DNA of 64,000 nucleotides from Pinibacter aurantiacus (GTDB taxonomy: Bacteria; Bacteroidota; Bacteroidia; Chitinophagales; Chitinophagaceae): the NCBI RefSeq assembly GCF_019130065.1, contig NZ_JAHSPG010000015.1, positions 434,001 to 498,000 on the forward strand. Reading direction: 5' to 3'. Position numbers and translations under genes: made by a program. Positions 35,763 through 43,855 of this stretch are shown piece by piece. The stretch's first letter is position 1, and each line of letters opens with the position of its first letter. The notes below the pieces were generated by a model. It saw nothing but the letters and a program-made list of their open reading frames with translations. It was not told the origin of the DNA and searched no databases.

Positions 35763-36974
35763 TTATGCTACTGCCTTGTTTACCAATGCAGCCGCTTCGC
35801 TCAACAAGATGGCACTTTGTACTTTCAGGCCACTCTCGTCAATCAGCTTCTTAGCTTCTTCAGCATTTGTACCTTGCAAACGAACGATGATAGGAACAGT
35901 AATGTTGCCCATTTTGCTGTAAGCATCGATAACACCTTGCGCAACACGGTCGCAACGTACGATACCACCAAAGATGTTGATCAGGATCGCTTTTACTTTA
36001 GGATCTTTCAGGATGATGCGGAAACCTGCTTCTACAGTTTGAGCATTTGCAGTACCACCTACGTCAAGGAAGTTTGCAGGCTCACCACCGCTCAATTTGA
36101 TCATATCCATGGTTGCCATTGCAAGACCGGCACCATTTACCATACAACCTACGTTACCATCCAATTTTACGAAGTTCAGGTTGAATTTACCTGCTTCTAC
36201 TTCTGTAGGATCTTCTTCGCTGATGTCACGCATTGCAGCCAGGTCAGGATGACGAGTCAAAGCATTATCATCAAGGTTCATTTTACAGTCAACTGCTATG
36301 ATTTTTTCATCGCTTGTTTTGAACAATGGATTAATCTCAAGCATGCCGCAATCCAAACCTACATATGCATTGTAAAGATTGGTCACAAATTTTACGCAAT
36401 TTTTAAAAGCTTCGCCGCTCAATCCGAGGTTGAAAGCAATTTTGCGAGCCTGGAAGGCTTGTAAACCACCACCAGGGTGAACCCATTCTTTAAAAATTTT
36501 ATCAGGAGTGTTGTGTGCAACTTCTTCAATGTCCATACCACCTTCGGTGCTGTACATGATTACATTTTGTCCTTTTGCTCGATCCAACAGGATACTCAGG
36601 TAAAATTCTTTTACCGGATTAGGACCTTCATAATATACGTCTTGAGCTACCAATACTTTGTTCACCAGTTTGCCGGCTTCGCCAGTTTGGATGGTTACCA
36701 AAGTACCACCCAAAATATTTTGAGCGATCTCCTTAATAGCTTCTGCATTTTTGCCAACCGCTACACCACGTTGTTCTGATCCACGAATTTTTCCTTTACC
36801 ACGGCCACCCGCATGGATCTGCGCTTTTACAACTGCAAAAGGACCACCATACTGAGTTTTAATTTGTTTGTAAGCTTCTTCTGCTTCGCCGGGAGTGTCG
36901 CAGGCAATACCTTCCTGAACCGGCACATTATATTTCTTTAGTAATTCTTTGGCTTGATACTCATGAAGATTCAT
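35763..36974 (-). CDS. sucC: Succinate--CoA ligase (ADP-forming) beta subunit
   Basis: 403 residues. The ATP-grasp N-terminal part begins MNLHEYQAKELLKKYNVPV and continues with AVVKAQIHAGGRGKGK; the C-terminal CoA-ligase domain carries FLDVGGTANAQTVEAGF and INIFGGIVRCDRVAQGV. It performs the substrate-level phosphorylation step of the TCA cycle together with SucD. sucD is not adjacent, as is common in Bacteroidota. A TAAATTCG box (minus strand, 36992-36999) resembling the -7 element lies 18 bases upstream, and a strong terminator follows: a monocistronic unit. Confidence 0.97.
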   Translation of the reverse strand: MNLHEYQAKELLKKYNVPVQEGIACDTPGEAEEAYKQIKTQYGGPFAVVKAQIHAGGRGKGKIRGSEQRGVAVGKNAEAIKEIAQNILGGTLVTIQTGEAGKLVNKVLVAQDVYYEGPNPVKEFYLSILLDRAKGQNVIMYSTEGGMDIEEVAHNTPDKIFKEWVHPGGGLQAFQARKIAFNLGLSGEAFKNCVKFVTNLYNAYVGLDCGMLEINPLFKTSDEKIIAVDCKMNLDDNALTRHPDLAAMRDISEEDPTEVEAGKFNLNFVKLDGNVGCMVNGAGLAMATMDMIKLSGGEPANFLDVGGTANAQTVEAGFRIILKDPKVKAILINIFGGIVRCDRVAQGVIDAYSKMGNITVPIIVRLQGTNAEEAKKLIDESGLKVQSAILLSEAAALVNKAVA

Positions 36975-36991
36975 ATCAGAATATTTGAGTG

Positions 36992-36999
36992 CGAATTTA
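36992..36999 (-). promoter_or_regulatory. Promoter-like -7 box upstream of sucC
   Basis: Minus strand TAAATTCG, one mismatch from TAnnTTTG, 18 bases before the start codon. Confidence 0.4.
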
Positions 37000-37016
37000 G
37001 GGTAAAATGATTAAAC

Positions 37017-37049
37017 GGGAATTAGGAATTAGAAATTAGGAATTAGAAA
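37017..37049. repeat. Lone Family A left arm
   Basis: GGGAATTAGGAATTAGAAAT and following: a left-type Family A arm with no matching right arm in this gap. Confidence 0.65.
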
Positions 37050-37151
37050 GTGAAAATGTGTGGAAGTAACCTGTCGGGCACAGATGTGTGAGGGCTTGCA
37101 AACACCACTGTTGAATTAATATTAAAATAATATCGAATAGCATCACTCAAT

Positions 37152-37191
37152 AAAAAAGGAGAACCGTTTTAAAATCGACGATTCTCCTTTT
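37152..37191 (-). terminator. Terminator of the OmpA-like lipoprotein gene
   Basis: AAAAGGAGAA / TTCTCCTTTT stem (10 bp) with a ~16-base loop and, on the minus strand, a run of T. Confidence 0.8.
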
Positions 37192-37200
37192 CAATTATTT

Positions 37201-37223
37201 GGGCGAATGCGATTCGCCCCTAC
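37201..37223. repeat. Family M palindrome overlapping a stop codon
   Basis: GGGCGAATGCGATTCGCCCC then TAC: the exact reverse complement of the sequence at 61191-61214. The stop codon of the gene ending at 37220 is part of it. Confidence 0.85.
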
Positions 37224-38098
37224 TTCCTCTTCGGCAACACACTCCAATATATTAACACCACTCTTCTACGTTCGTCGACAGGTTTGTAATCTGTAATTTT
37301 CCCTGCTGGCAATTGCTCTCCTTTGCCTATTGAAAAGAAAGAATCAGAAAGATTGTTTACCGGAAACGAACTGCGCTGCAATCTATATTGTTCGCGAAGA
37401 ATACTTGTAATGGCGTTCGCTCTTCTGTTCGACATTTCAACATTCAACTGGATTCTGCCAGGGGATGGCGAAGACATATTTTTTGTAAGGTCTTTGTAAA
37501 GCTCGCTTCCGGGAGTGAAGTTTTCTTCATCTGCATAACCTAACACTATAAACGAAGCGTGCAATTCTCTGTCGGAATGTTTCGCCGCAAACCTCAAAAC
37601 TTCATCGGTTACTGTTCCCAGCATTTTTTCTGCTTCTGTATTGCTTTCTATTTTATATTGACCAGAACCAAAGAAAACGGCTGTGTTTAGTTTGGCAAAG
37701 GTATTTGCAGCAAGGAGTTCGTCAAAAAACAGCACATTCTCAAGATCTGCTTTATACAACATGCTTACATGACTGAAATGCTCCTGAGCTTTTCTATTTC
37801 TTCTTTTGTTTTTATAGCCGTTGGAGGCGATCGCATCATATTGCTGAATGCGGATTTGAATACTATCACGAAGTTGCCTGATGTACTGATACGTGGCAGA
37901 GTCAGTCATTTCGTCCAGTTCTCCACTATTTCTTTTTGAAATTCTCCTGGCGTCAATAGAGTCAAGCTTTTGCAAGAGAGATACCTGTTCACTTTTTTGC
38001 TCTTCAAGTTGCTTTTGTAAACTGTTTGCTTTTTTGTTACTTACACAACTTGTCAGCGCAACAAGTATTAATGAGGCTACGGTGAAATATTTTTTCAT
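37220..38098 (-). CDS. OmpA-like outer-membrane lipoprotein
   Basis: 292 residues from the ATG at 38098; an in-frame start 14 codons upstream lacks signal-peptide character. Lipobox ALTSC with C18, then a coiled-coil-like segment (KKANSLQKQLEEQKSEQVSL, about 21-55). The C-terminal ~140 residues resemble an OmpA/peptidoglycan-binding domain: FGSGQYKIESNTEAEKMLG, SFIVLGYADEENF, LNVEMSNRRANAITSILRE and YKPVDERRRVVLIYW. It would link outer membrane and cell wall. The domain match is loose, so OmpA-like is inference. Confidence 0.75.
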   Translation of the reverse strand: MKKYFTVASLILVALTSCVSNKKANSLQKQLEEQKSEQVSLLQKLDSIDARRISKRNSGELDEMTDSATYQYIRQLRDSIQIRIQQYDAIASNGYKNKRRNRKAQEHFSHVSMLYKADLENVLFFDELLAANTFAKLNTAVFFGSGQYKIESNTEAEKMLGTVTDEVLRFAAKHSDRELHASFIVLGYADEENFTPGSELYKDLTKNMSSPSPGRIQLNVEMSNRRANAITSILREQYRLQRSSFPVNNLSDSFFSIGKGEQLPAGKITDYKPVDERRRVVLIYWSVLPKRK

Positions 38099-38228
38099 AA
38101 AAGAGGTCTTGATCAAATAAAAACACGCAAGTGTTTTCACTTATGTGGGTCGCAAAATTAGAAGTATCTCCCATTTGACTGTGTCAAAAAAGGACATAAA
38201 AATGTTGCAATCCGAATCGATCGTGACC

Positions 38229-39197
38229 TTATTTTTTTGAATATAACCTATCTTCTTCCTGGCGCATGTCGTTGCTGGTATGGCGTGATCCATCATGGCT
38301 CCACCCGGGCGCGCCGAACAGGTAACCCATTCGCGCTTTTAGTGAGATGCCTTTTTGCGTTACATCTTTCCAAATGCTCACCCATTCATGAAACACCAGG
38401 TACAACGGATTTTGTTTTTCAAGTGGGGAAGTCAAACCAAAACGAATGGGTTGATACTCTTCTATTGACAATTCTCTTTGAAATGTTCCAAAAAGTTTGT
38501 CCCAGAAAATAAGCAGCATTCCCATGTTCTTGTCAAGATATTTGGGATTTGAAGCGTGGTGAACTTTATGATGTGAGGGTGTTACAAGAATATATTCGAG
38601 AAATCCAAGTTTGCCCACTTTTTCAGTATGTACCATAATTCCCCAGATTTGCGTAGCGGAATAGATAAATACTATATCCAGCGGTTGAAATCCGCAAAAG
38701 GCCAGCGGCAGAAAAAATATGAATCTGTATAGCGGCTCAAATACGGATGATCTGAAACCTGTAGTGAAATTATATTTTTGAGACGAATGGTGCGTTACAT
38801 GCACTGCCCATAAAAATCGGAGGGTATGATCCATTCGATGCAGCCAGTAGTACATAAAATCCTCAAACAATACCAGGATGAGCCAGTATGCAATAACATG
38901 ATGGATCTCCACAATTCTGTGGGCATAGCACCAGGCAAGCACTCCGACATAAATCGCTCTGAAAACCAGGTCGATACCACCGTTCAGCAACATCATATAA
39001 ACGTTTTGAAAGGTATCTTTTACTGTATAGGTTTCCTGTTTGCGAAGATTACTCAATACAATTTCCAGCCCGATAATAAAAATGTATAGCGGCGTACTAA
39101 TCAATAAAAGCAACTGTTCCCGAAAATGCACAACTAAGGTTTTTAATAGTTTTAGGAAATAAACTGCAAATTTGCAGTTTAATTGCACACCGAGCAA
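38229..39197 (-). CDS. Fatty-acid hydroxylase / sterol desaturase superfamily protein
   Basis: Up to 322 residues. Four to five membrane segments and the histidine clusters of the di-iron family are clear: YYWLHRMDHTLRFLWAVHVT with following HHSSQKYN, then VHTEK and TPSHHKVHHASNPKYLDKN. The enzyme hydroxylates or desaturates a lipid at the membrane; the substrate is unknown. There is no ATG in the first ~65 codons: the longest frame uses TTG at 39197 and a GTG at 39131 is an alternative, so the 5' end is uncertain. The gene is divergent from the Cys-cluster protein gene. Confidence 0.85.
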   Translation of the reverse strand: MLGVQLNCKFAVYFLKLLKTLVVHFREQLLLLISTPLYIFIIGLEIVLSNLRKQETYTVKDTFQNVYMMLLNGGIDLVFRAIYVGVLAWCYAHRIVEIHHVIAYWLILVLFEDFMYYWLHRMDHTLRFLWAVHVTHHSSQKYNFTTGFRSSVFEPLYRFIFFLPLAFCGFQPLDIVFIYSATQIWGIMVHTEKVGKLGFLEYILVTPSHHKVHHASNPKYLDKNMGMLLIFWDKLFGTFQRELSIEEYQPIRFGLTSPLEKQNPLYLVFHEWVSIWKDVTQKGISLKARMGYLFGAPGWSHDGSRHTSNDMRQEEDRLYSKK

Positions 39198-39257
39198 ACC
39201 ATTCCACCTTATTAACCAGCCATTTATTTAATAATAAGTTGTATTTCAATCGTTATC

Positions 39258-39737
39258 ATGAGCAAAGAGCTTCTTCATAATTGGGAAAAGAAATCTGCCG
39301 AAAAGCAAAAACAATACAAAAGTTTTTTGCAGCGGGCAGATAAGAACAAGGTGCTGAAACAGCTTCCCGACCTGCATGAAGAGGCATTTACGCATGTTGA
39401 CTGCCTGCAATGTGCCAACTGTTGTAAAACTTACTCTCCTCGCTTCAAAACACCTGATATTAAGCGCATTAGCAAACACCTGAAGCTAAAAGAGGGTGAC
39501 TTTATTGAAAAATATCTTCGCCTCGACAGCGATGGCGATTATGTGGTGAAACAATCTCCCTGCCCATTTCTTGGTAGCGACAATTATTGCAGTATTTATG
39601 AAGTTCGCCCGTCCGATTGTGAGCGTTTCCCCTACACCAATGAAGATGTGATCTTAAAAAGAATGAATATTACCCTGAAGAATTCAACGTTTTGTCCGGC
39701 GGTGTTTTATGTACTCGAAAAACTGATGAAGAGTTGA
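39258..39737 (+). CDS. YkgJ-family cysteine-cluster protein
   Basis: 159 residues. The CxxCxxCC cluster is at 49-56 (DCLQCANCCKTYSPR), with further cysteines in SPCPFLGSDNYCSIY and RPSDCERFPY and near the C-terminus (TFCPAVFYVLE). The arrangement suggests binding of zinc or an iron-sulfur cluster. Function is not established for this family. Basic, soluble, no signal peptide. The stop lies in a Family C arm. Confidence 0.88.
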   Translation: MSKELLHNWEKKSAEKQKQYKSFLQRADKNKVLKQLPDLHEEAFTHVDCLQCANCCKTYSPRFKTPDIKRISKHLKLKEGDFIEKYLRLDSDGDYVVKQSPCPFLGSDNYCSIYEVRPSDCERFPYTNEDVILKRMNITLKNSTFCPAVFYVLEKLMKS

Positions 39738-39834
39738 GAATTTAGAGTGGAGAATTGAGAGTTAAGCTTTCAGTGTGGAATTTTTTAAATATCCATTAGC
39801 TCTCAACTTTCAACTCTCCATTCTCAACTAAAAA
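39733..39834. repeat. Family C inverted-repeat element overlapping a gene end
   Basis: Left arm 39733-39766 (GAGTTGAGAATTTAGAGTGG and following) holds the stop codon of the Cys-cluster gene; right arm 39799-39834 (TAGCTCTCAACTTTCAACTC and following). It runs into the terminator. Confidence 0.85.
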
Positions 39835-39858
39835 GTGCAACTTACGTTGCACTTTTTT
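39829..39858. terminator. Bidirectional terminator
   Basis: AAAAAGTGCAA / TTGCACTTTTT, 11-bp stem with a 6-base loop and flanking A and T runs, between convergent genes. Confidence 0.9.
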
Positions 39859-39875
39859 TGCTTTTTTCTCCATGT

Positions 39876-41030
39876 TTATTTAAGAATCGCCCTGCTGATC
39901 ACTATTCTTTGCACCTCGCTGGTGCCTTCATATATCTGGGTAATTTTTGCGTCCCGCATTAGTCGTTCTACGTGGTATTCTTTTACAAATCCATAACCAC
40001 CGTGTATTTGAACCGCTTCTGTACTCACCCACATGGCGGCTTCTGATGCAAATACTTTCGCCATTGAAGAACTAAGTGTGTAATCTTTTTGCTGATCCTT
40101 TTCCCATGCAGCTTTCAGGCAGAGCAATCTTGCGGCTTCTACTTTTGTAGCCATGTCTGCCAGTTTGAACTGTATTGCCTGATGATGCATGATCTCTTTA
40201 CCAAATGCCTTTCTTTCTTTTGAGTATTTCAAAGCCAGTTCGTAAGCACCGCTTGCGATACCCAATGCCTGGGATGCAATTCCAATACGGCCGCCGGCCA
40301 GTGTTTTCATTGCAAATGTGAAACCAAAGCCATCTGCACCAATCCTGTTTTCTTTTGGCACTTTCACGTCGTTGAACAAAATGCTATGGGTATCACTACC
40401 GCGAATGCCCATTTTGTTTTCCTTTGCACCCACCACAACACCCGGCAAATTCTTATCTACAATAAACGCGTTGATTCCGTGGCTTCCTCTGGCTGGGTCG
40501 GTCTGTGCAATTACAAGATATACTGAAGCAGAGTTACCGTTGGTGATCCAGTTTTTGGTACCATTTAGCAAGTAATGATCGCCCATGTCTTCCGCAGTCG
40601 TACGCTGTGAACTCGCATCGCTTCCTGCTTCTGGTTCGCTTAAAAGAAATGCACCAATATATAGTTGTCCGTCCTTTTTGCCTTGCGCAAGAGGAACGAG
40701 ATATTTTTGTTTTTGTTCTTCACTGCCAAATGTTTCCAATCCCCAGCAAACAAGGCTGTTGTTAACGCTCATGGCAACACTTACACTGGCGTCTACTTTA
40801 CTCACTTCCTCCATGGCAAGAACATAGCTGATAGCGTCCATGCCGGCACCGCCGTATTTTGGATCCACCATCATTCCCATAAAACCGAGATCTGCCAGTT
40901 TCTCTACCTGTTCTTTCGGAAATTTTTGTAATTCGTCTCTTTCGATTACACCTGGTAAACACTCAGTTTGAGCAAAATCCCTTGCTGCTTTTTGTATCAT
41001 CAGGTGCTCTTCGTTCAATTGAAAATCCAT
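39876..41030 (-). CDS. Acyl-CoA dehydrogenase
   Basis: 384 residues. N-terminal helical domain (NEEHLMIQKAARDFAQTECL), the middle FAD-binding strand region (YIGAFLLSEPEAGSDASSQR; NGTKNWITNG) and the C-terminal domain with IQIHGGYG-like VQIHGGYGFVKEYHVERLMR and the catalytic glutamate in IYEGTSEVQR. It oxidises acyl-CoA to trans-2-enoyl-CoA in fatty-acid or branched-chain degradation; SCAD/short-chain-type length. A -7 box and a palindrome lie upstream, so regulation by a fatty-acid-responsive repressor is plausible. Confidence 0.95.
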   Translation of the reverse strand: MDFQLNEEHLMIQKAARDFAQTECLPGVIERDELQKFPKEQVEKLADLGFMGMMVDPKYGGAGMDAISYVLAMEEVSKVDASVSVAMSVNNSLVCWGLETFGSEEQKQKYLVPLAQGKKDGQLYIGAFLLSEPEAGSDASSQRTTAEDMGDHYLLNGTKNWITNGNSASVYLVIAQTDPARGSHGINAFIVDKNLPGVVVGAKENKMGIRGSDTHSILFNDVKVPKENRIGADGFGFTFAMKTLAGGRIGIASQALGIASGAYELALKYSKERKAFGKEIMHHQAIQFKLADMATKVEAARLLCLKAAWEKDQQKDYTLSSSMAKVFASEAAMWVSTEAVQIHGGYGFVKEYHVERLMRDAKITQIYEGTSEVQRIVISRAILK

Positions 41031-41053
41031 ATGGCCGATTTGAAATTTATTGC

Positions 41054-41061
41054 CAAATATA
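41054..41061 (-). promoter_or_regulatory. -7 box of the acyl-CoA dehydrogenase gene
   Basis: Minus strand TATATTTG matches TAnnTTTG, 23 bases before the start codon. The expected -33 position falls in the adjacent palindrome at 41080-41095. Confidence 0.5.
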
Positions 41062-41079
41062 GAGAAAGTTGTTTCACTA

Positions 41080-41095
41080 ACTAATGATCGTTAGT
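41080..41095. promoter_or_regulatory. Candidate repressor operator (ACTAATGATCGTTAGT)
   Basis: A 16-bp near-perfect palindrome (two symmetric mismatches) over the presumed -33 region of the acyl-CoA dehydrogenase promoter. Shape and place fit a TetR-family operator; no regulator gene is adjacent. Confidence 0.45.
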
Positions 41096-41112
41096 AAATT
41101 TTTTTACAAAAA

Positions 41113-41283
41113 AACGCAGATTTTCATGATTGTCATGATTTGTAATGATTAGAAGAAGGTTTTGAAAACGACGATGGCGTAAGCACATCAAGATGGCTTC
41201 GATATGGAACGTCGATTTTTTGATAAAACCGGATAAAAAGGAAAATCATGAAAATCTTGAAAATCATGACAATCTGCGTTCGA
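41113..41283. repeat. Family E inverted-repeat element
   Basis: Left arm 41113-41150 (AACGCAGATTTTCATGATTG and following), right arm 41242-41283 (AAAATCATGAAAATCTTGAA and following). The 41031-41424 gap (394 bases) holds the promoter, this element and a terminator. Confidence 0.85.
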
Positions 41284-41289
41284 TCCCAC

Positions 41290-41337
41290 AAAAAAAAGAG
41301 CCCCCAGCCCCTCAGGAATGAGGGCCTTTAGGGGCTC
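41290..41337 (-). terminator. Strong terminator of the Sus/thioredoxin gene cluster
   Basis: On the minus strand GAGCCCCTAAAGGCCCTC and GAGGGGCTGGGGGCTC form a long GC-rich stem with an 8-base T-run after it. It lies downstream of the last thioredoxin gene. Confidence 0.85.
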
Positions 41338-41424
41338 AGGTTAATAAAAACCAAATCACCGTGAGAAAAAGATTTTTAGCGCTCTGACCACGGTGACATT
41401 TGAGTGGTGTCTTAAGGTTTACTA

Positions 41425-42645
41425 CTATTTTGCAACCGCAAGTTTCCTGCGGTTAAATTTTTCGAGTTGTGTATCGCAATCTGAAATTGAAAAGTCGGGA
41501 TCGGCTTTTACTTTCAGCATCGCCATAATTTGTTGCTCTATCTCTATTCCTTTATCGAAATTGCCAGTCTCTACAAGAAGACTCGCATACGTATCCATGA
41601 ATACCGGTTTCTTATACTGCATTGATGTCTCGGCCAGCTTTAATGCTTTTTGCAACACATATGGATCAGAAGATTTTTGCAGCAGCTTCCAGCACGTTGC
41701 ATTTAACCAGTCTATCTGACTCGATGTATCTTTTTTGGGATATTTTGTAAGAATGGCCTCCATAGCGTCAACGTAGCCTTTCCAGTCGTTACTGCGATCT
41801 GCAGAGGCGGCATCACACTCAAGGGCAAGCATGTATCTTCCTGCAAAATTCATTTGATTGAGGCTGTCTTTCAGCTCCTTTAAATCTTCAACAGGAAAAA
41901 TGGTGTTGGCTGCTTTTTGAATTGAGTTGCGATAGACTTCTACAAAATAATCTGACACAGAATCGGCTGAGAATTTTTGTTCGTAGCTTTTTTGATTCTT
42001 ACGTACGTATTGAAAAACGGGCGACTGCTCTGTTCTAACGTAGCGATTTATAAAGTACCAGTTTTCTTTGGTTTGCCATTTTGCTTTTGGTGTTTTGCTG
42101 AAATATTCTTCTATTATTGCTCCTGTGTTTTCATGCAGCCCTTCCATCCGCGTCATGAACTTTGACATAAATGCAACACTCCTGTCGCCCTTTTTATACT
42201 GGGCCATCAGCGACTCAAGAGCATCTCCGCCCAATGACATTTTTCCGAATCTAAGAAATACTTTGCTGTCGACCGCGCCTATCTGCTGGCTGATCAATTT
42301 GCCTTCGGCAGTAATAAACAGCAAAGTTGGGTATGCGCGAACGTTATATTGTTTTGCCAATTGCGGGCCTTCGCCTTTTTCCATGTCAATTGATGCATTG
42401 ATAAAATTGGCGTTGTAGTAATCGGCTATTTCATTTCTTGTAAACACTTCTTTGGCAAGCTTTTTACATGGACCGCACCAGCTAGTGTAACAATCCAGAA
42501 AAATTGCTTTCTTCTCTTTGGCTGCCCTGGCTTTAATTTCGGCCCAGGAGCTGTTATGTTCAAAGCTGATGGATCTATCCTGCGCATGCAATGCAACGCA
42601 AGTCAGCACGTTTATTATACAAAAAGCAAAGTATTTCATCTGCAT
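41425..42645 (-). CDS. Exported thioredoxin-fold protein with long C-terminal helical part
   Basis: 406 residues. Signal peptide 1-21 (ending LHAQ). Residues ~28-150 are a thioredoxin-like domain with WCGPC (C57, C60) and YNVRAYPTLLFITAEGKLI, which carries the cis-proline. The remaining ~250 residues are mostly helical and may form TPR-like repeats. It would reduce or exchange disulfides in the periplasm. It is the last gene of the cluster beginning with SusC/SusD and follows two TlpA-like genes; the gap before it (235 bases) contains a weak Family D element. Confidence 0.85.
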   Translation of the reverse strand: MQMKYFAFCIINVLTCVALHAQDRSISFEHNSSWAEIKARAAKEKKAIFLDCYTSWCGPCKKLAKEVFTRNEIADYYNANFINASIDMEKGEGPQLAKQYNVRAYPTLLFITAEGKLISQQIGAVDSKVFLRFGKMSLGGDALESLMAQYKKGDRSVAFMSKFMTRMEGLHENTGAIIEEYFSKTPKAKWQTKENWYFINRYVRTEQSPVFQYVRKNQKSYEQKFSADSVSDYFVEVYRNSIQKAANTIFPVEDLKELKDSLNQMNFAGRYMLALECDAASADRSNDWKGYVDAMEAILTKYPKKDTSSQIDWLNATCWKLLQKSSDPYVLQKALKLAETSMQYKKPVFMDTYASLLVETGNFDKGIEIEQQIMAMLKVKADPDFSISDCDTQLEKFNRRKLAVAK

Positions 42646-42793
42646 ATTTTTATTGTTTTTGGCCAGATGTTATTGATGAGTTATCTATTATTGTTTTTGG
42701 CCTCATCGAACTACGTTTCGCAACAAAAATTTTCATCGCAGTTGTACAAAGTTGCTCGAAAATTTTTATGGCTCATTTCATGTTATGTGTCTG

Positions 42794-42872
42794 TGTGGTG
42801 AATGGCGAATTGACAAACCGTGAAGTACCGATCATGAGCTGTAAACTATTTTCACGATTGCCTATTCACAAG
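42794..42872. repeat. Weak Family D element
   Basis: GTGGTGAATGGCGAATTGAC and following (42794-42825) versus CACGATTGCCTATTCACAAG (42853-42872): imperfect inverted arms with D-type units. The rest of the 42646-42880 gap shows nothing else. Confidence 0.45.
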
Positions 42873-42880
42873 TCTCCACT

Positions 42881-43750
42881 TTAGTGATTTAAAAGCGTTT
42901 CAATTGTTTTATCCATCTCCGGTAATCTGAACGGATTGTAAGCTGCCAGTCCAAATCTTATTATACCCGATTGATCAATTACGTATGAAGTGGGGTATGT
43001 TTTTATGTTGTACTGAATTGAAATACCGTTTCTTTTAGCGGGTATCATGGTATAGTTGAAATTACCGCTCGTTACAGCTTTGATTTTTTCCGCACTGTTG
43101 TCATTCACTTCAAACGCCAAAAACACTACATCTTTGGCTTTGTATTTTTCTACCAGCTTATTCAGTTCAGGCATTTCTTTTTTGCAAGGCGCACAACCAA
43201 TGAACCAGAAATTCAACACGACTACTTTTCCTTTCAATTCGTGCAGGTCATACTTTACGCCATCTACATCCGTTACTGAAAACAAGGGTGCCGGTTTGTT
43301 CATTTGCGATGCAATTATTTTCTCACGCTCAATGCTTTCAGGCGTTTTTGCAAATACCAGTTTTCTGAATTCTTCAATCGCTTTCTCCTGCTCTTCCTTT
43401 GTTGCTATTCTGGCAACTTTTAGCCTGACCACAAAGCTGGAATCAACGTAAGTGTCTGTCGTTAATTTATAGTCGCTTTGATCTAAACGATTTTTAAATT
43501 CGTAACGATGCACTTTTTGAAAGTCCTGTGACAGGCAAATAATGTCGGCCTCTGAAACACCTTTTACATTTGAAACAGAATCTGCGTAATGCAATTCTTT
43601 ATCAGAATTTACTTTTTGCAATCCTGACAAATACTTCGTTTTTCTTGCTTCCACCTGGCTTGCGCTATCGACTGCTGTCTGTGCACGCAACACACCAGTT
43701 GAAGACAAAAGAGCCAGAACCGATAAACTAAATACTTTCCTACCCAACAT
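42881..43750 (-). CDS. TlpA-like thiol-disulfide oxidoreductase, exported
   Basis: 289 residues from the ATG at 43750; the open frame reaches back to 43801 through a Family D arm, but MLGRKVFSLSVLALLSS is the signal peptide (cleavage near RAQ). A helical N-terminal region (about 30-145) precedes a TlpA/AhpC-type domain with CAPC (C186, C189) in NFWFIGCAPCKKEMPELN and the cis-proline in IKTYPTSYVID. It is a paralogue of the next gene upstream. The N-terminal region is not a known domain to me. Predicted periplasmic reductant. Confidence 0.88.
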   Translation of the reverse strand: MLGRKVFSLSVLALLSSTGVLRAQTAVDSASQVEARKTKYLSGLQKVNSDKELHYADSVSNVKGVSEADIICLSQDFQKVHRYEFKNRLDQSDYKLTTDTYVDSSFVVRLKVARIATKEEQEKAIEEFRKLVFAKTPESIEREKIIASQMNKPAPLFSVTDVDGVKYDLHELKGKVVVLNFWFIGCAPCKKEMPELNKLVEKYKAKDVVFLAFEVNDNSAEKIKAVTSGNFNYTMIPAKRNGISIQYNIKTYPTSYVIDQSGIIRFGLAAYNPFRLPEMDKTIETLLNH

Positions 43751-43768
43751 GATTTGATTTTTATTAAG

Positions 43769-43854
43769 TCGTGAAACGCCAACCGTAATCGTGAGTTTCA
43801 TTCACACCTGAACTACCCTCACGATTTCCTGTTTACGATTGACGTTTCTCGATT
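43769..43854. repeat. Family D inverted-repeat element
   Basis: Left arm 43769-43795 (GTCGTGAAACGCCAACCGTA and following), right arm 43818-43854 (CTCACGATTTCCTGTTTACG and following). It separates the two TlpA-like genes. Confidence 0.7.
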
Positions 43855-43855
43855 A

